From NCBI GenBank assembly GCA_947846985.1, contig CANTUZ010000002.1, positions 61,770,563 to 61,834,562 on the forward strand: a stretch of DNA of 64,000 nucleotides, given 5' to 3'. Of the stretch, positions 25,861 to 39,770 are shown one piece after another; position 1 is the first letter of the stretch, and each line of letters opens with the position of its first letter. A program made the translations under genes and the position numbers. The DNA comes from Fratercula arctica (lineage: Eukaryota > Chordata > Aves > Charadriiformes > Alcidae). The notes beneath the pieces were generated by a model. The model worked only from the letters and a program-made list of their open reading frames with translations, made no database searches and was not told the origin of the DNA.

Positions 25861-25986
25861 TGTGGCACTTAGGGACATGGTTTATTGGTGGACTTGGCAG
25901 CGTTGGGTTTGTGGTTGGACTTGATGATCTTAAAGGTCTTTTCCAACCAAAATGATTCTATGGTTCTATGATTCTATAACTCTATA
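24695..25986 (+). mobile_element. CR1 LINE, 5'-truncated, same type as the 1.9 kb element
   Basis: It begins at a GATCATCTTGAGTGCCATC stretch equivalent to about 2940 in the first element and ends with TTTTCCAACCAAAATGATTC and degenerate ATTCTATG units at 25950-25986. The 5' break point and the flanking DNA differ from the 1.9 kb element, so this is an independent insertion and not a segmental duplicate. A deletion of about 20 bp or more near 25052 removes the block after GSV (consensus LGPVLFNI-like). Confidence 0.93.
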
Positions 25987-28879
25987 TATTCCTTGGAACA
26001 CTCATTCAGAAATATTCAGTGCCTTCCCCTGCTTGCAAAAGGAACAAGAATATCAAAGCCATATCTCAAGTCAGCACCAGGGTAGAGATGACTCCTGCTG
26101 ATGCTACACCAGCATTCAGGAGAGAGAGAGGAACCTCAAGTGAAGGATGGCACTGGGATGGCTTCCCATTTCCTGAGTAAATTCTCTAATCAAGAGGTGT
26201 TTGATGAGAAGGTGAACAACCAACCCTTCATCAGTCTGAAGATAAAACACTCTGCTATTGAATCTGTTTAGTTCTGCATAAATAATTAAATACTGAATTT
26301 GAAAGAAGTAAGAGGGTGAGCCAGACTGCAACTTAGTGGTGCGGAATTTAGTGATGAGGACAGTCGTATATGAAGGACAACTGCGGGGTCCAATGATTTA
26401 TTGGCTCAGCAACTGTCTTGTTTGTAGATCTAGAATTTATAATATAGGGGCCTCTAGATGCTGTTGTAGTTCAGTTAATAATTTTGCCTCCTGATTATTT
26501 GTTTTATACTTTTTACAGTACTGGAACTTTCTGCTGCATTTAACTATAGTTATTGGATCAGTTAGTGCAGTATGACATATGAAAGACAGTCTGGGGAGGG
26601 CCAGCAAATTGGTATGGCACTTAAATAACCCTAGTTCTGTCCTTCTTGTCCTTGCTGAGAAGGACTAAGTTTGCATTTCACCATTTTAAAGATAAAAGCT
26701 TCCAGCTACTTCTGCACCTCCTGGAAGCAACAGAATTGCTAGTTAGCAAAAACTTTTGGATGGATCACCAAAACCGCAGAAGGGACCGTCTCAGCTCAGG
26801 CAACGTGGAAACATTAGATTTTAAATCAGTCTTTCCTTTCAAAGTTGATAAAAGCTTGAGGCTTAAAAGAAGGGAATTTTGGCAGGAGGTGAGATCTTAA
26901 TGTAACATTTGAACTTCATCAGAAACCTGGGGTTCACAAGATTCCAAAACTCAGGCAGAAACTGTAAGGACACATGAATAAAAGTCAGAAAGCAAATGAA
27001 TAGCCAACCCAATAAAAAAAAAAAAAGAAAAACAGGAACCAATGAGATTTTTAATCTGTTTCAGAAGACAATTTTGCAGAAATTGAGAAAGAAACATAGA
27101 TATTGAGTTAATGAAAAGGTTTAAGAAGCTAATTAATACCAGATGTTTTTAATAATTTATATAATCTTTCCCCCTTTTTCTAAAGTAAAAATAAAGAGAT
27201 CCCTCAGGCACACTCCCAAGAAACAAATACAAAGTCCTATCATGAATAATATGACATTAAGCACTCAAAGAAATGGAAATTCTGAAGCAAGAAGGTGTCT
27301 TGGTCACTTTACTCGTCAGTATGCAGTATCAAAGAAGTAAGATATAGATAGATAGATAGATAGATTGGAAGGTTTTGATCCATTTTCTCTTCAACAGGAA
27401 GAAGCGATTGCCAAGTGCATAGTAACTACTCAAAAGTGAGGTCTAGGAATGCCTTCTGGGAAAAAATAGCTTCTTTAAAACTGAACAACCCATTCTTCAG
27501 AGGATGTATGAATCAGGAAGTTGTTTCTTTGTTTTGTATAGGAGGTTCTCAGCCTATTCTTTTACCTTTCCATTTTGTTAAATACAAATTTTCACACATT
27601 GTTTCCCATAGAGAATAAACAATATGGAATATGACTGAGTTAATGCCAGTGAAGAAAAATGAATTCTTAGAATTTGCCTTTTTCTGGAGTGCTCAGTATC
27701 AGAAGCTCACTATTGCAAAAATGCTAAGTTCTATGTAGTTCTTATTAAATAAGCTAATTCACAAACTGGATATGTATTGTCTATTACTCTATTCTCAGAA
27801 TAAAATCTGAAGTTGCAGATAATTTAGATAAAGCTGAGGGAAGCTAGTCAGTCATACACATGTGTGATGATAGGCATTGTAATAAGAAACGCATTATAAT
27901 TAATTATAGTCCCCATTATTGAACCTTAAGTCCTGGTAAATCATATCAAAATCATGGGACTGCCTAGGTGCTTTAAATTTCTAAACTGAAACCGACTGCA
28001 AAAATAGCTAAACTAATCATATTAGGCAAAGGTTTAAGGAATTGTTTGTTTGGTTTGTTAGCTATTCCAACCCAGGACAGTAGATGCAAAATTATTGTGG
28101 TACTTAAGACTATCTTATCCTTTCTGTAATATAAGCATTCCATATGTTAGCTTTGACAAAAATCATGATTGCATATATGATATTGCATTGCAACATTCTC
28201 TTTTTTGCCAAATCCCAACTGACTTTCTCCTTTCTATTTTGCTTGATTGTGCAAAACTCATCAGTAATAACAGCTACAAAGTGAACCAAAAGACACAATG
28301 ATTCTGCAGTGGAATACTTGATATTGAAGCCTACATTGTGAAACCTTAAGGAAATTTAAAAAAGAAAAAATGACCAATGTATTGAAAGATACATTGGATA
28401 AAAAAGAAATAAAATAATATTTTCCAGAACATTTCCACAGAGGAAAGAAAAACAACAAATTTCCTAGACATTTGGCAGTTGAATTTATTATGTGCACATG
28501 TTACTCAGCAAGAGGACTTTTTTGAACTAAGTTTACTCAGAAGGGGTGTCCCGTAGAGCAATTCATACTGTGATTAGTGTCAAGAAATATAAGGCAAGAA
28601 ATAAATCTGGGTCATCAACAGAGGCTAGTATGTGTTGTTTTGGTACATCTACTTCATCTCTTAGCTTGTTGTACATTTAAAATAGGACAGATTGCTGTAA
28701 GGGTCAGATTTTATTCCCATTTAAATGAGAATAGAGTCAGACACAAGCAGGAATGAAGCCTGTGCTAAAAGACCTCTATTCCTTTTGTGTGAGAGGTAAA
28801 CTGCTAGTTTTCAAAATTAAATTTACAGCATGAAGTCCCTACTGAAGACTGCAACAAAGTCCCTCCACTTGTTCAGACG
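25987..28879. other. Unannotated AT-rich DNA
   Basis: No gene or transposon recognised; it holds a GATA microsatellite and an A-rich tract near 27008-27032. Frames are short and without motifs. Confidence 0.55.
27342..27365. repeat. (GATA)n microsatellite
   Basis: About five GATA units in a row after a GATAT start, ending at TTGG. Short enough to be of limited use, but of a type often polymorphic in birds. Confidence 0.85.
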
Positions 28880-29346
28880 GAGGGTCCAGAGGAGGGCCAC
28901 TAAGATGATCAGAGGGCTGGAGCACCTCTCCTATGAAGACAGGGTGAGAGGGTTGGGGTTGTTCAGCCTGGAGAAGAGAAGGCTCCAGGGAGACCTTCTA
29001 GAGGCCTTCCAGTACCTGAAGGGGGGCCTACAGGAAAGCTGGGGAGGGACTGTCTGCAAGGGCATATAGCGATAGGATGAGGGGCGATGGTTTTAAACTA
29101 GAGCAGGGTAGGTTTAGATTAGACATTAGGAGGAAGTTATTTACAGTGAGGGTGGTGAGACAGTGGAACAGGTTGCCCAGAGAGGTGGTGGAGGCCCCAT
29201 CGCTGGAGACATTCAAGGTCAGGCTTGATGAGGCTCTGAGCAATCTGATCTAGTTAAAGATGTCCCTGCTTACTGCAGGGGGGGTTGGACTAGATGACCT
29301 TTAAAGGTCCCTTCCAACCCAACACATTCTATGATTCTGTGATTCT
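28880..29346 (+). mobile_element. CR1 3' end, strongly 5'-truncated
   Basis: It encodes the ORF2 C-terminus: [20 protein letters not shown], then [20 protein letters not shown] in one open 79-codon frame (28830-29069). A frameshift follows near 29060. It ends with GTTGGACTAGATGACCTTTA and ACACATTCTATGATTCTGTG at 29281-29346. By eye it is over 90 percent identical to the minus-strand element at 12347-13056, so the two form a long inverted pair about 16 kb apart. Confidence 0.93.
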
Positions 29347-31948
29347 TAGTGGAGAAGACGATCATATATTCTTGCTAAGGAAGAAAGCTGTCAAGGATGG
29401 ATTTGTGTGAACCTATTTATGTACTAGGAAGTCTCCAGCAAGGGTTAACTGAAACCTACCTCCATGGTCTGGACTAGAGCACAGGAACAAAAAAAAAGAT
29501 GTGGGAGGCTTTTTCTCACTAGGCAGGGTCCAGCTGAAGATAATTGTTCCAATTGTTTGTTTCCTTTCCTCCCCACTTCCAATGATTTGAGCCCCTTCAC
29601 AGTATTTCCTGTATTCTTAGCCCACACCATAATGATTCATGCAAATAGAGCCTGTTTATTAAACAAAGAGAAAACTGCACACCCAAGGTGACTTCTTCAT
29701 TTTCTAAAAGAAGACATGCAAAATAAGATAAGCACTCTGAATTACAGTGAGTTTTCTGCTCTCTAGCTGGCTTGAGGAAAATTATTTTATAGCAAGATTG
29801 TCTTACAGATAACCAAGGTGCTTCTGGGCTGTATGTGGGTGTTGATTATTGCCACATGTAAGCAGCCTAGAGAAATCAAGACCCAACTCAATATTAGTTA
29901 AACAGACCTTGAAAGAACAGTGTATTTATTTGTTAACAGCCTATAAAAAATCTTTCTCATTGTGACCGCTAGGCACAAGCACGGAAGCCCAAAGGGACAT
30001 GTTATTCCATTGACATAATAATAAAAATACAATGTCCGTTAATCAGAACTGATTCACTGCCTCTGTCAGCAAAATCATCCAGCTTAGAGAAGACTGCAGG
30101 GATTCTGAAGGCTCCATCATGCCAGTGAACCCCCGGAAGTGGCAACTTCTAGGTCTTTACAACACAGCTATGTTCTTCTCTGTCAAAAGACAAACTGAAT
30201 GAGAGGAATGATTGAATTAAAGGAAAAAAAAATCACCTCTGGAAAATGATGAAAGTAGCCCCTGGGATAAATCGGACATGTTCAGGGCATAATTTTTGAC
30301 AATTCTAGGAGAAAATCTACCACCATATTCAGTGGTATCTGTCCATCTGTAGCTAATCTGTCAGCTTCAGGTCTTTGCATGTACTGTAGCCATACTGAAG
30401 GACAGACTTTCAGCTTCCAGTCAAAGAGGTCCCCAACCTAAGGAACTCTGAGACAGTTCTAAATGGCTGGGCAATAATCTCTATGATGCTACACCCATTG
30501 CATGAACATCTTACTATACTTTAATGCGTCTTTCTTGGAAGTTCAGGTTACCTTTTACAATGGAGAAAAAAAATATTGTTGTTTGGTTCTCTAGCAACAT
30601 ATGCTGTTTCACGCTCAGGTGTAATAATTTTATTTACTACTCATCCTGTGATGAAAATAACCAATGTAAATGTCACAGTCATGCGCACAATACTCTGGAG
30701 TTTGTCACAAAAAGATATTTTGCCCAAGATGTGGGATTACTCTGTATATTTCTCAAAATATTCCATTGCAATTCTGCAGTAACCCGAAGTTTCCAGCTTA
30801 TGTATTTATATCATGCAATACGGATAGATGGTTAGAAGTTTCAAAAGCAGACACGTTACACTTCAGCAGTGTAACATTTATGATATTGGCAGGTCAACAC
30901 CGGGTATCTGTCCAGATACTTATGATGAACTGCAAATCATAAACTGAACACTGGAATACTCTCAACTGATTTTTTCCTGATCTTGCAGTTCTCTCACTGG
31001 AAGGAAGGACAACAAGGTCACATAAAGTAAGTAGCATAACAACGCTTGATATATTGTTGAGCAGTCCTTATTGACTCAAGTTCAGGAAAACTTACTCTTA
31101 AGTACCGAACGATTCCTAAATACATACTTTGCTGGGACTAAGAATTACTAAATGTTATCTGAGTGCTCAGTACTTTACTTAATTACAACAGCTCAGTTTT
31201 CTTTCCAAGGACTGATACAAACTGAAGGTACTACAGGAGGGAGGCATTCCTTTGTGAGACTCAGCAGTGGTATCTCTGGCCAATATAAAGCAACAATTGC
31301 AACAAATTCTCATGGCAGTCTTTTGATTTTAGGTCAGACAGTGGACCACAGAAGACCCATCTTGTGCCTTCAGAAACATTCATTTGAAATTGCTGAGAAG
31401 AAAATACTTTTTGCTGCAAAACCCAAAATTGAGTTAAAACATATTTCTCTTAAAATGTCATAAGCTGAATCAAAAACTTCTATTAAACAATTTTGTAGTG
31501 TTCAAGTTTCCCAGTTAATAAAAAATTTAATTTCATTTTGAAGGTGGTTGCTAATCTACAGCTAAAAGCACATAGATGTGTATTAACTTACTTTACTGAT
31601 TTGTATGAGGAACTCAGTTTACTGGGGATGTGTGTTGGAGTTTGCATTAATAAGTGTTCACAGTTGAGAAATGCAACATTGCTTACCGGTTTGTGCATAA
31701 CAGTGTTGTGTCTTAGTTGCTAAAAGTCTATTTATCTCCACTGAGCTGGTAGTTCTGGATGAGCAATCATGGCTTTATAAAGAAGGCTAGAAATCTACTT
31801 CTAAACCTTGTCCAAAGAAATCCGTTGTTTCTGGATGGAAACCAAGAAGCTTCACTACTGCTTTTGAAGTAAAGATTTGAAAAGGGAGAAGGAGGAACCA
31901 CAACGCCAGCAGAGGTGTGGCACTTGGAGCCAGCTGAGAACTTAGGAA
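29347..31948. other. Unannotated AT-rich DNA
   Basis: No gene recognised. The frame at 31152-31463 (plus, 103 codons) contains an acceptor-like TTTTCTTTCCAAG at about 31197-31209, but no domain is recognisable and no donor or coding partner was seen. Confidence 0.5.
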
Positions 31949-32097
31949 TTCATAGAATCATAGAATAGTTTGGGTTGGAAGGGACCTTTAAAGGTTATCT
32001 AGTTCAAAATCTCCTGCAATGAGTAGGGACATCTTCAACTAGATTAGGTTGCTCAGACCCCCATCCAGCCTGGCCTTGAATGTTTCCAGGGATGAAT
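31949..32097 (-). mobile_element. CR1 3' tail fragment, minus strand
   Basis: On the minus strand it ends in the CR1 terminus: ATTCTATGATTCTATG is seen as CATAGAATCATAGAAT at 31951-31966. Next to it is the TTGGAAGGGACCTTTAAAGG block at 31976-31995, shared with the 12.3 kb element. It covers only the last few ORF2 codons (RPGWMG-like region) and the 3' untranslated tail, about 150 bp. Confidence 0.9.
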
Positions 32098-35000
32098 TCC
32101 CCCATGCAGAGAGCATAAATTTTTCAAAAGCCAAAATCAAAAGTCAAACACTTGAAAGCAAATCTGGACAATGGTTAAATATATAGCAATATTCAGACCA
32201 GTGCTTTGGACCTAATTCACATATTGTGGAATGTAGATAAAAGCCCTGAGCACAACTAGATGAAGTTGAGGAATTTTCTGCTCCAATGTTGTCTCCTTTA
32301 CTAGAATGTGTAAGACCTTGTTGAGACTGGCAGATCTTTGGCTTATCACTGTGGGCAACAATTTCTTTGTGAACCACTTCATCTAGCAAATCATCACCAT
32401 GTCCTCTACAGATGCTTTTCATTAAGACTAATTAATTTCTTCTAGGGAAGTAATGCTAACAAAGACATTATGCATGCATAGATTGTTTCTTAATACCGAG
32501 AAAATCCTTTCTGAACTGAACAACATATTTAACATCCTTGCCCAGTAGATTCCTATTCAGGGATAGCATGTCATTTAGACAATACTATATAAAGAAAACA
32601 TTTTGCTTGCATGTTCTATAATTTGCATTATGGAGAGACAAGAAGCCAGATCATCTTGAAGTTTCATTTTGATTTAAAAGCAAAGCAACACTCCTCCCTC
32701 AGCTTTTATATCTCTGCATTTAAATCAAAGCTTTAAATTGAGATATTAATTAGAAACTGGTCATGTGGCTCTGTTCATACCTGTGTACATTTTTATTTTC
32801 ATGCCTCTAATAGTGTTACATTAAATAATAAGCATGGTGGTATCTTCATTCATAAGAAAAAAAGTAGTTTTGTAGGGGTTTTTTTAAAATTCATTTTTAT
32901 ATTCTTCCACCAGAAAAGTTAATAATATGTCCTATTAGAGGATGTATCCCATTATGACAGGTATCTAGTGTCTGATTTAAAGAAACTTCTCTAAGCTGTT
33001 GCCCATCCAGCCATTTTTACAGGCAAGCACCTTCAAGAATATGGTGTTGATAGGACAAATATTCACATTACTTCATTGACAAAATTTCTGATATCATGAA
33101 GCACTCAGTTGTGGTAATAAGATTACTTTGCAATAAAGTTATCTCAACAAAATGTATATCCCAGTAACACATTATATTAGTTTTTCAACACTGAATGTGC
33201 TGGATTAGAATGAATGAACTTTTTTTATTTTAAATTATTGTCACATGAACCACAATTAGAGGTTACCTCACCAGTCAGTCAGTCAACATGGAAGTGAAAT
33301 AAAACAGATTGTTTGCAATGTAGGTAATGCAGCACCTAAGGAATCAGTATGACTACAATTTTTTAAAATATTTTTTAGAAAGCATCCTTTTCCAGCCTAC
33401 TGCTTTAGGAAGTCTGAGACCAGATCATTTTTAAGTGGTATCAGTGTTTACCATACTTTTTGCATAACTTCTGCTCTAGATATTACTGTTGATATGTTCC
33501 TCATATCATCTAAGATGACTAAATAAATTCCTATCTTGTGACATTACATCAAAGGTCACAGTAATGTTCTTTTTTATATTACAGAGAATATAGTGAAATG
33601 AACAGCAGCTTGATAGACTGGCATACTTGTCAAAAATTATCATCATGATCAAAGAGAGGGAAAGCAAGTAGGGAGATTGCAATGGTAAGTTTTCTTTAAT
33701 TGTAACACATGTGGACACAGACACCATGTTGATAAGCACAGGATGCATAGGTAACATTAAGGCAAATGAAAATTGTCTATAGTGTTTATCAGCAATGCAG
33801 ACCTATCCTCTGGGATTTTCCTTTCCCACTCGATGATTTTCCTAAATATTATATACGCAAAAAAGTATCTATTAATTTTTTTCCCTTCAGCAAAGCAGTA
33901 GTGATTCAGATGTTCCAAAAACTAGGAATCACCCTGAGCAGAGTGATTACATCTTTCTGTGAATATCTCTTGATCTTAGAAGGCAAAATCTATATTAATG
34001 TAATGAGCAGGTGTCAGGATTTGACTGTGAAGGGTGGAACTCTTCCTGCTTAACCTGATAGGATTTTTAAGAGATACAATTATTTTGAAGACCAAACAAA
34101 GGAGGAAATCCACTAGGAAGCCTGAAACACTCAGGCTTCAGAACTGTGACCTCTCAAGAAAAAACAGTATGAAAAAACTTATAATTGCTGAGTTTTGACA
34201 ACACCCAGCCATAAATCATGGTCTCAGGGAAAGATTTTAACTTTAAAGCAAATGTTCTTGTGAACGTTTGTGTGATAAAGCCTCTTGGTGCTTTGGGCAT
34301 TAGAAAGTTCTCAGTTTCCTTAGAGCTGTTCTGTAACCAAGGTCTCAAGCTCTTTAAAAGTGCAACAAAAGTGCTGCTTTAGTGACTGATTTAAGTTTTC
34401 TTCTCTTTTGCTTCATGTAAATGACATAAAACATGCTTCACCACACTGGCTTACGTAATGCTGATGCAAAGATGTTGGATTGCAGAAATACTAGTTATCA
34501 GCACTTGTAGCTATTTTCCTCACTAAGGAAAGATCAAAGATTTGACAGGAAGCTGTTTCAGGCTTTCCCTACTGTAGACTAGATTTAACTGCAGGAAAAG
34601 AGCCAGCAGCCAGGATCAGGGGTTTGTCTTTGCTGAGGTACAAAGAAGACATTTTGGCTACTGAAAAATAGTCTGAGAGGTGGAAAAGACTTAGACCTGG
34701 CAAAAGGCAGCCTAATTTTAGTCTCCTTACAAATCTCAACCTAGATACAAAGATTCATCAGAAAAATTAGGGGTGTAAAAGGGAGAAGAATGGTGAGAAA
34801 GAAGATGCTTACATTAGGCACAGAAAATGCTCAGGAGTGGAGCTGAATCAAAAAGTATCCTGGACTGCTTTCCGTAGTCTCTACGTCAAACCTTTCCCAT
34901 AAGGTAGCCAAAGCAAGAAGATTTGCTTCTTCATCTTTGTACTTTAAATCCCAGACAGAAGACTTTGCCAGTATTTAGGAAACTAATTTTTGATTACGGG

Positions 35001-38000
35001 TTTTAGCACCTTGGTAAATACTTAGCCTAGTCAGCTGTAGTCGTTAAATGTGTGGTGCCCTTGGATTTTTCTGTAAAGAATAATGATCTTTGTGATGATT
35101 ATTATTAAGCCAGGAAAGCAGAATGAAAATGAGTGTGACTCAGCAATAAAGCACAGAAGACATTCACATCACTAAAGATAAACCTGGGCCTCAGACCCCC
35201 ACATCAGTGAGCACTTAATAGAAGTCATTTAGCCTGAGACTCAAACTCCCAGCATCAATTGGTAAGCTATTCTAAAGAGAAAACTAAACAATGCTGTCCC
35301 CTACCAGTCTTTGAATGTGAAGAAGCTTGCTTTTGGAGAGCAGGGCTTTCAAAATAACTATCTTCAAAGTATTTCTCAGTGATGACTTCCTTCTCAACCT
35401 TTTATAGGGCTTTCCGCGGTCTAGGTTTATATGCTAATGTCACATATTTTCATCAAAATAGTTGGTATCAGACTTCAAAAACACAGACTAATATTTCCAA
35501 CACAGCGTAGCTCAGTTATTTGCCTCATAATTTTGATTTCAAGGACCAAAAATACCCATAATAAGAGCAGAAAGGAATGGAAACCCAGTCTCTTGCCTTT
35601 TCTTTTTTCAAGGACATGGACATCTGGTAGGAGGAAAACAATGTGCAAGTGTCCCCTCTTAAAACAGTGTCAGGGCAGCACACTACAAAGAAGCCAAAAG
35701 ACTGGATAGATAGTCTTAATGAGGATTTATTTGTTCATTTGTGTATTCTGTATGAAAACAAAAAGGGCAAGAAAGCTGCTTAAAATCAACACAGAGGCCC
35801 CAAAAAGTCTGACTGTCAACACTGCTGATCACTCTTGCATTTTTACTTGTGCTGAGCATCAGGAAAATGTAATTTCTGACATTTTTTCTCTCAGTCTCAT
35901 TTCTTACCCTTGTTGCAATCTTTTCCACAGTAATTCCATCTAAGGACATGCAGTCTGGATGAACCAGTTAGAGTCTGGAAATTTGGATACCTCAAGTTTT
36001 CATTCCATCCATGACACTGTCTGTCCATAGACTTCAGCAAAATGCTTCCTCTTTCTGTCTCAGATTGTTCATTATGCCCATCTCCAAAGTGGCTGAAGGT
36101 GATCTGAAACCCTGCTTGCCCCTCAACGCTGTCTGAAATCCACACTGTAGGGATTTCTTTTCCTTAACTGGGAAAGGTAAACGTGACAATGCAGGCCCTC
36201 TTATAGTGTGATGACAGTCAAAGTGATATTTTGATGAAATAATGGGAATGCAGACACTGAAGCTCTGGTTTGTGGATCTAGTGAGTTTACACCATGTATA
36301 TTCATGATTTCACCTTTCCTGTCCCCCAGGCAAACCAATTTAAAGACATATAGTGAGGAATAATTAGTGAATGGTTCTGTTGTACATTTTAAACTGAAAT
36401 AAAAATGTCGAATTCAAAGCCCTCCTATAGATTGCCTTTAGGGGAGTAAGGCATTGAGATATAGAAGTTCAATATATTGGACAAAAGACCATAAAATATG
36501 ATTAGATTTACAAAACTCAGCTTTTGCATTCCTCATTGCTATTTGTTAGCTGCTCTGCGTTTTCCTTACTGAATATTGTTGCTGTAAACATGAGAGATTA
36601 AGACTGAACAACACTACAAACAAAACATTATAAGGTCAAAGTACTATAATTGGAAAATATTTTTTCCAAGACATATTTCGGCACAAATGCTTCAATTCTG
36701 CATTCTTTATACATGGTTATTAGATAATGTTGCATGGCAATGGAATAGTCTGATTGTTATCTTTCTGTTCTTATTGGTTTAATGTGATTTATGGAGTTCA
36801 ACAACACTCTTGTCAAGATATACATATTTCAGTATGTGCGTTACAAACATTTCCAAGGGAAGCTAGTGGTCTGACTTTTGTCAAGGTCAAAAGACCAACA
36901 AAGTCTGTCCTATCTCAAAGCAGCAGAATGGAACATTTGAAGTAAGATATGAGTTACACCACATATCTAGAGAAGAAAGTAGATACCAAAGATGCTTTGT
37001 CCTTTCTGTCTGGAATTTTTTGTTTTTCAGGCATACCTGGAAATACAATCAAGGACTGAATGAATGTGGAAAAATACCTGTATTTTTGTCATCAAAAGTA
37101 ATTGCTACAGGTATGGATAAGGGACAGGGGAGGGAAAACTGAACTATAAAAATATCATCTGAGTCTATTCTGGTGCAATAAAAGAAAAAGGGGAACCTTA
37201 TTTTATGGCCTTCTTGCTGAACATTTATCCAGAATAACCCCTGCCCTCCAATTCTCTCTTGCCTTGGTGGAACATCACTTTTTGTCAGCATTTCCTTAGA
37301 GTGGCAGTGGTCATCTTCCACACATACAAGTTGTTAAGCAGTAAACACTCAGCATTTACCTTAATGTTCTTCTTCTGTGGCTTACCAGGAGCTGTATTCA
37401 TTCTCTTCTCAGCTATCTATCTGAGGCCTATATGACTATTCATAAATGTTTCAAGAAAAAAAGCTGCCCCATCTTACTGAAGCTACAAAAATAGCTTTTT
37501 GGTAGGATAATGTCCTACCAAATAACATCCAGCAACATGAAGTTGTTGTTTCCTGGAGTTCCAAGAGGTGGCTTGGGCTTGCCTGAACGCTAAAACCATT
37601 TTGTAGCCTAAAATTCAAACAGCTCTGGTGTTTGATTATCTGATCATCACCAGCTAATTCTAACAACCTAGCTTTAGCGCTAGGCCATTTAGAAAACTTC
37701 AGATGCTTTTAGAAATCAAGCTGTAAACATGATCCAGCTTTTTCAAGAATTGGTGCCCTGGCTTAGCACAGTAGTGTTACTTAAGAATACATAAACATTA
37801 AAAAACAATATATCAGGACACTGGATACTCTTGTAAAATTAGACATACACATTTTTATGCACAGGTGTACTTCTAAAGGAAGCAGATTCAGTATGTACTG
37901 CTTTCCAAACAGTATTTGAGACGTACATGCATGTGTTTTGTACAGATATGTAATTATTTGGGCAACTACACCCATTCCCCTATTAATCATGAATGTGGCC

Positions 38001-38580
38001 TGACCTCATGCTGGAACTCCTACAGTGATTAAGGTATGCAATCCATACAATGAGCTGAAATAATGAAAGAATTTGCTTCAAAGAACCTGAAATGTGGAAA
38101 CATGATAGTTGCATGCTAGAAATTCTTTTCACAGAAGTTATGCTGTATACAGTGATTGTTCTTGAGGAATAAATTTTTCTCCCAGCTGTGCTGCATGGTT
38201 GTGGTAGCTACATGCCTTAGGCATGAACGCTTTAAAAAAGCCCTATCTACTTTAAAGAGTACAGGTCTTTGAGGACTGGGGACAGAAAGCCAAGTTCTAT
38301 GCTGGTGGTCTTGTTCCACCAAAATCAGTGGGATTACTCTCTTTTCCTACTGCCAGGATCTGCCCCCTTGCACACTGCCTTCCAACAGCTGACTGCTAGT
38401 AGAAAATACATGCATATTTTTGAACAGGTACACAGGTACAAATATGTCCTTCATTTGAATAAATTGCAAAGACAAAAAAAAAGCCTTCTTGTAGTTTAAA
38501 ATAAATGGGAAGTAACTTAAGAAACATATCAAAAGGAATGAGATGCAAAGATATTAACACTGTATAAAGGTAGTGTCTGG

Positions 38581-38633
38581 CTTCCACTTTCTTAGAAGTA
38601 GATATTCTTCCACTTTTTTAGAAGTGAGATATT
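38581..38633. repeat. Tandem duplication of a 26-bp unit
   Basis: CTTCCACTTTCTTAGAAGTA plus GATATT (38581-38606) is followed directly by a near-identical unit (38607-38633) that differs by one substitution and one inserted base. A small local duplication, not part of any known repeat. Confidence 0.85.
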
Positions 38634-39726
38634 TTGCTAAGGAGAATTTGTGAAGAATCTTTATTTAGGAAGTATATTTTCTGGTTGCTAACACAAGATG
38701 TTCATTTATCATTTGCTATTTTCATTGTATCTTAACTATTTTATATGAATGGATACAGTTTGATTTACTATACCCAGTACCTTTATTAATGAGATGTGGG
38801 GCCAGATATGCCATCGTGATTTAGAAGCAAAGAGAATCTAATTAAAAGTTCCTTTATCTTTTCTATTAGAAAGATTGCCTAACATTCTTTCACAGTAAAC
38901 ATTGCCAGATAACAAATTTGGTAAATCACTCTACTGTACATCAGGATGTTCCTGATCAGCTCTCCAAAACATCTTTCCCAGTGTGAAATAGACTATTACC
39001 TGAAGCAAGGCAAGTAAGTAATGAACAATTAATTGTTTGTCACAGCTCTGTATACGTATTCACCCGCTCTCCAATTACATGTGTTTAAAAACTCAAAGCA
39101 AAAAACACCTCCATCTAAACTGTGACAGTAATATTCAATAAACTAGCCCAGAGCCCAGTTGAAGGAAATGTGTGCTTCTTTAAACTGTTAGTTTTACCAC
39201 TTTGCATCAAAAAGTACTGAAAAGCATTGGCAAATACTGTACAAATTGATGAGTTCTCAATCGCTCAGCAGTTGCCCAAGCATACTCTGCTAAATTGAAG
39301 GTACTACTTGAATTGTTTTAGTGGGGGCAGTAACAGAGCATTTTCCAGAGGTTCCATCTGGATATGGAAAAACATATACATAAAAGATTAGTAATATATT
39401 ATACGTTAGAATTGTCTGGTACTCCATATTGTAAGACTGACTATTCAGTTTTTAATAACTTGGAAAAACTTAAATCTTTTGAACTGAAATTTTCCATGCT
39501 GAGCTTTAGCCTTGGGATGACCTTTTTTGGAAAATTTCAGCAAAAACAGCTCAGCTGTTTCCAAGAATCAGGCCAGTGACAAACATAATTTTTTGTCCAT
39601 GTGTGAAAAGTCTGGTAATTTATTTTTTTTTTTTAGTGAAGTCCTCATTCTTTGGAGTAGGGTCTTGACATGCTACAGAATGATGGCTTGTGGGCCAAGA
39701 ATAGAACTTACTCCTTTTGAAAACTG

Positions 39727-39770
39727 GCAAATTTACACACATTTCTGTGCAAATTTACACACATTTCTGC
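39727..39770. repeat. Tandem duplication of a 22-bp unit
   Basis: Two units starting GCAAATTTACACACATTTCT lie head to tail (39727-39748 and 39749-39770) and differ only in their last base. This near identity implies a recent event, in contrast to the older transposons nearby. Confidence 0.92.

Noticed and set aside
31152..31463. 103-codon frame with an acceptor-like pyrimidine tract and AG at about 31209
   Set aside because: No recognisable domain, no partner exon and no donor; such tracts are frequent in AT-rich DNA.
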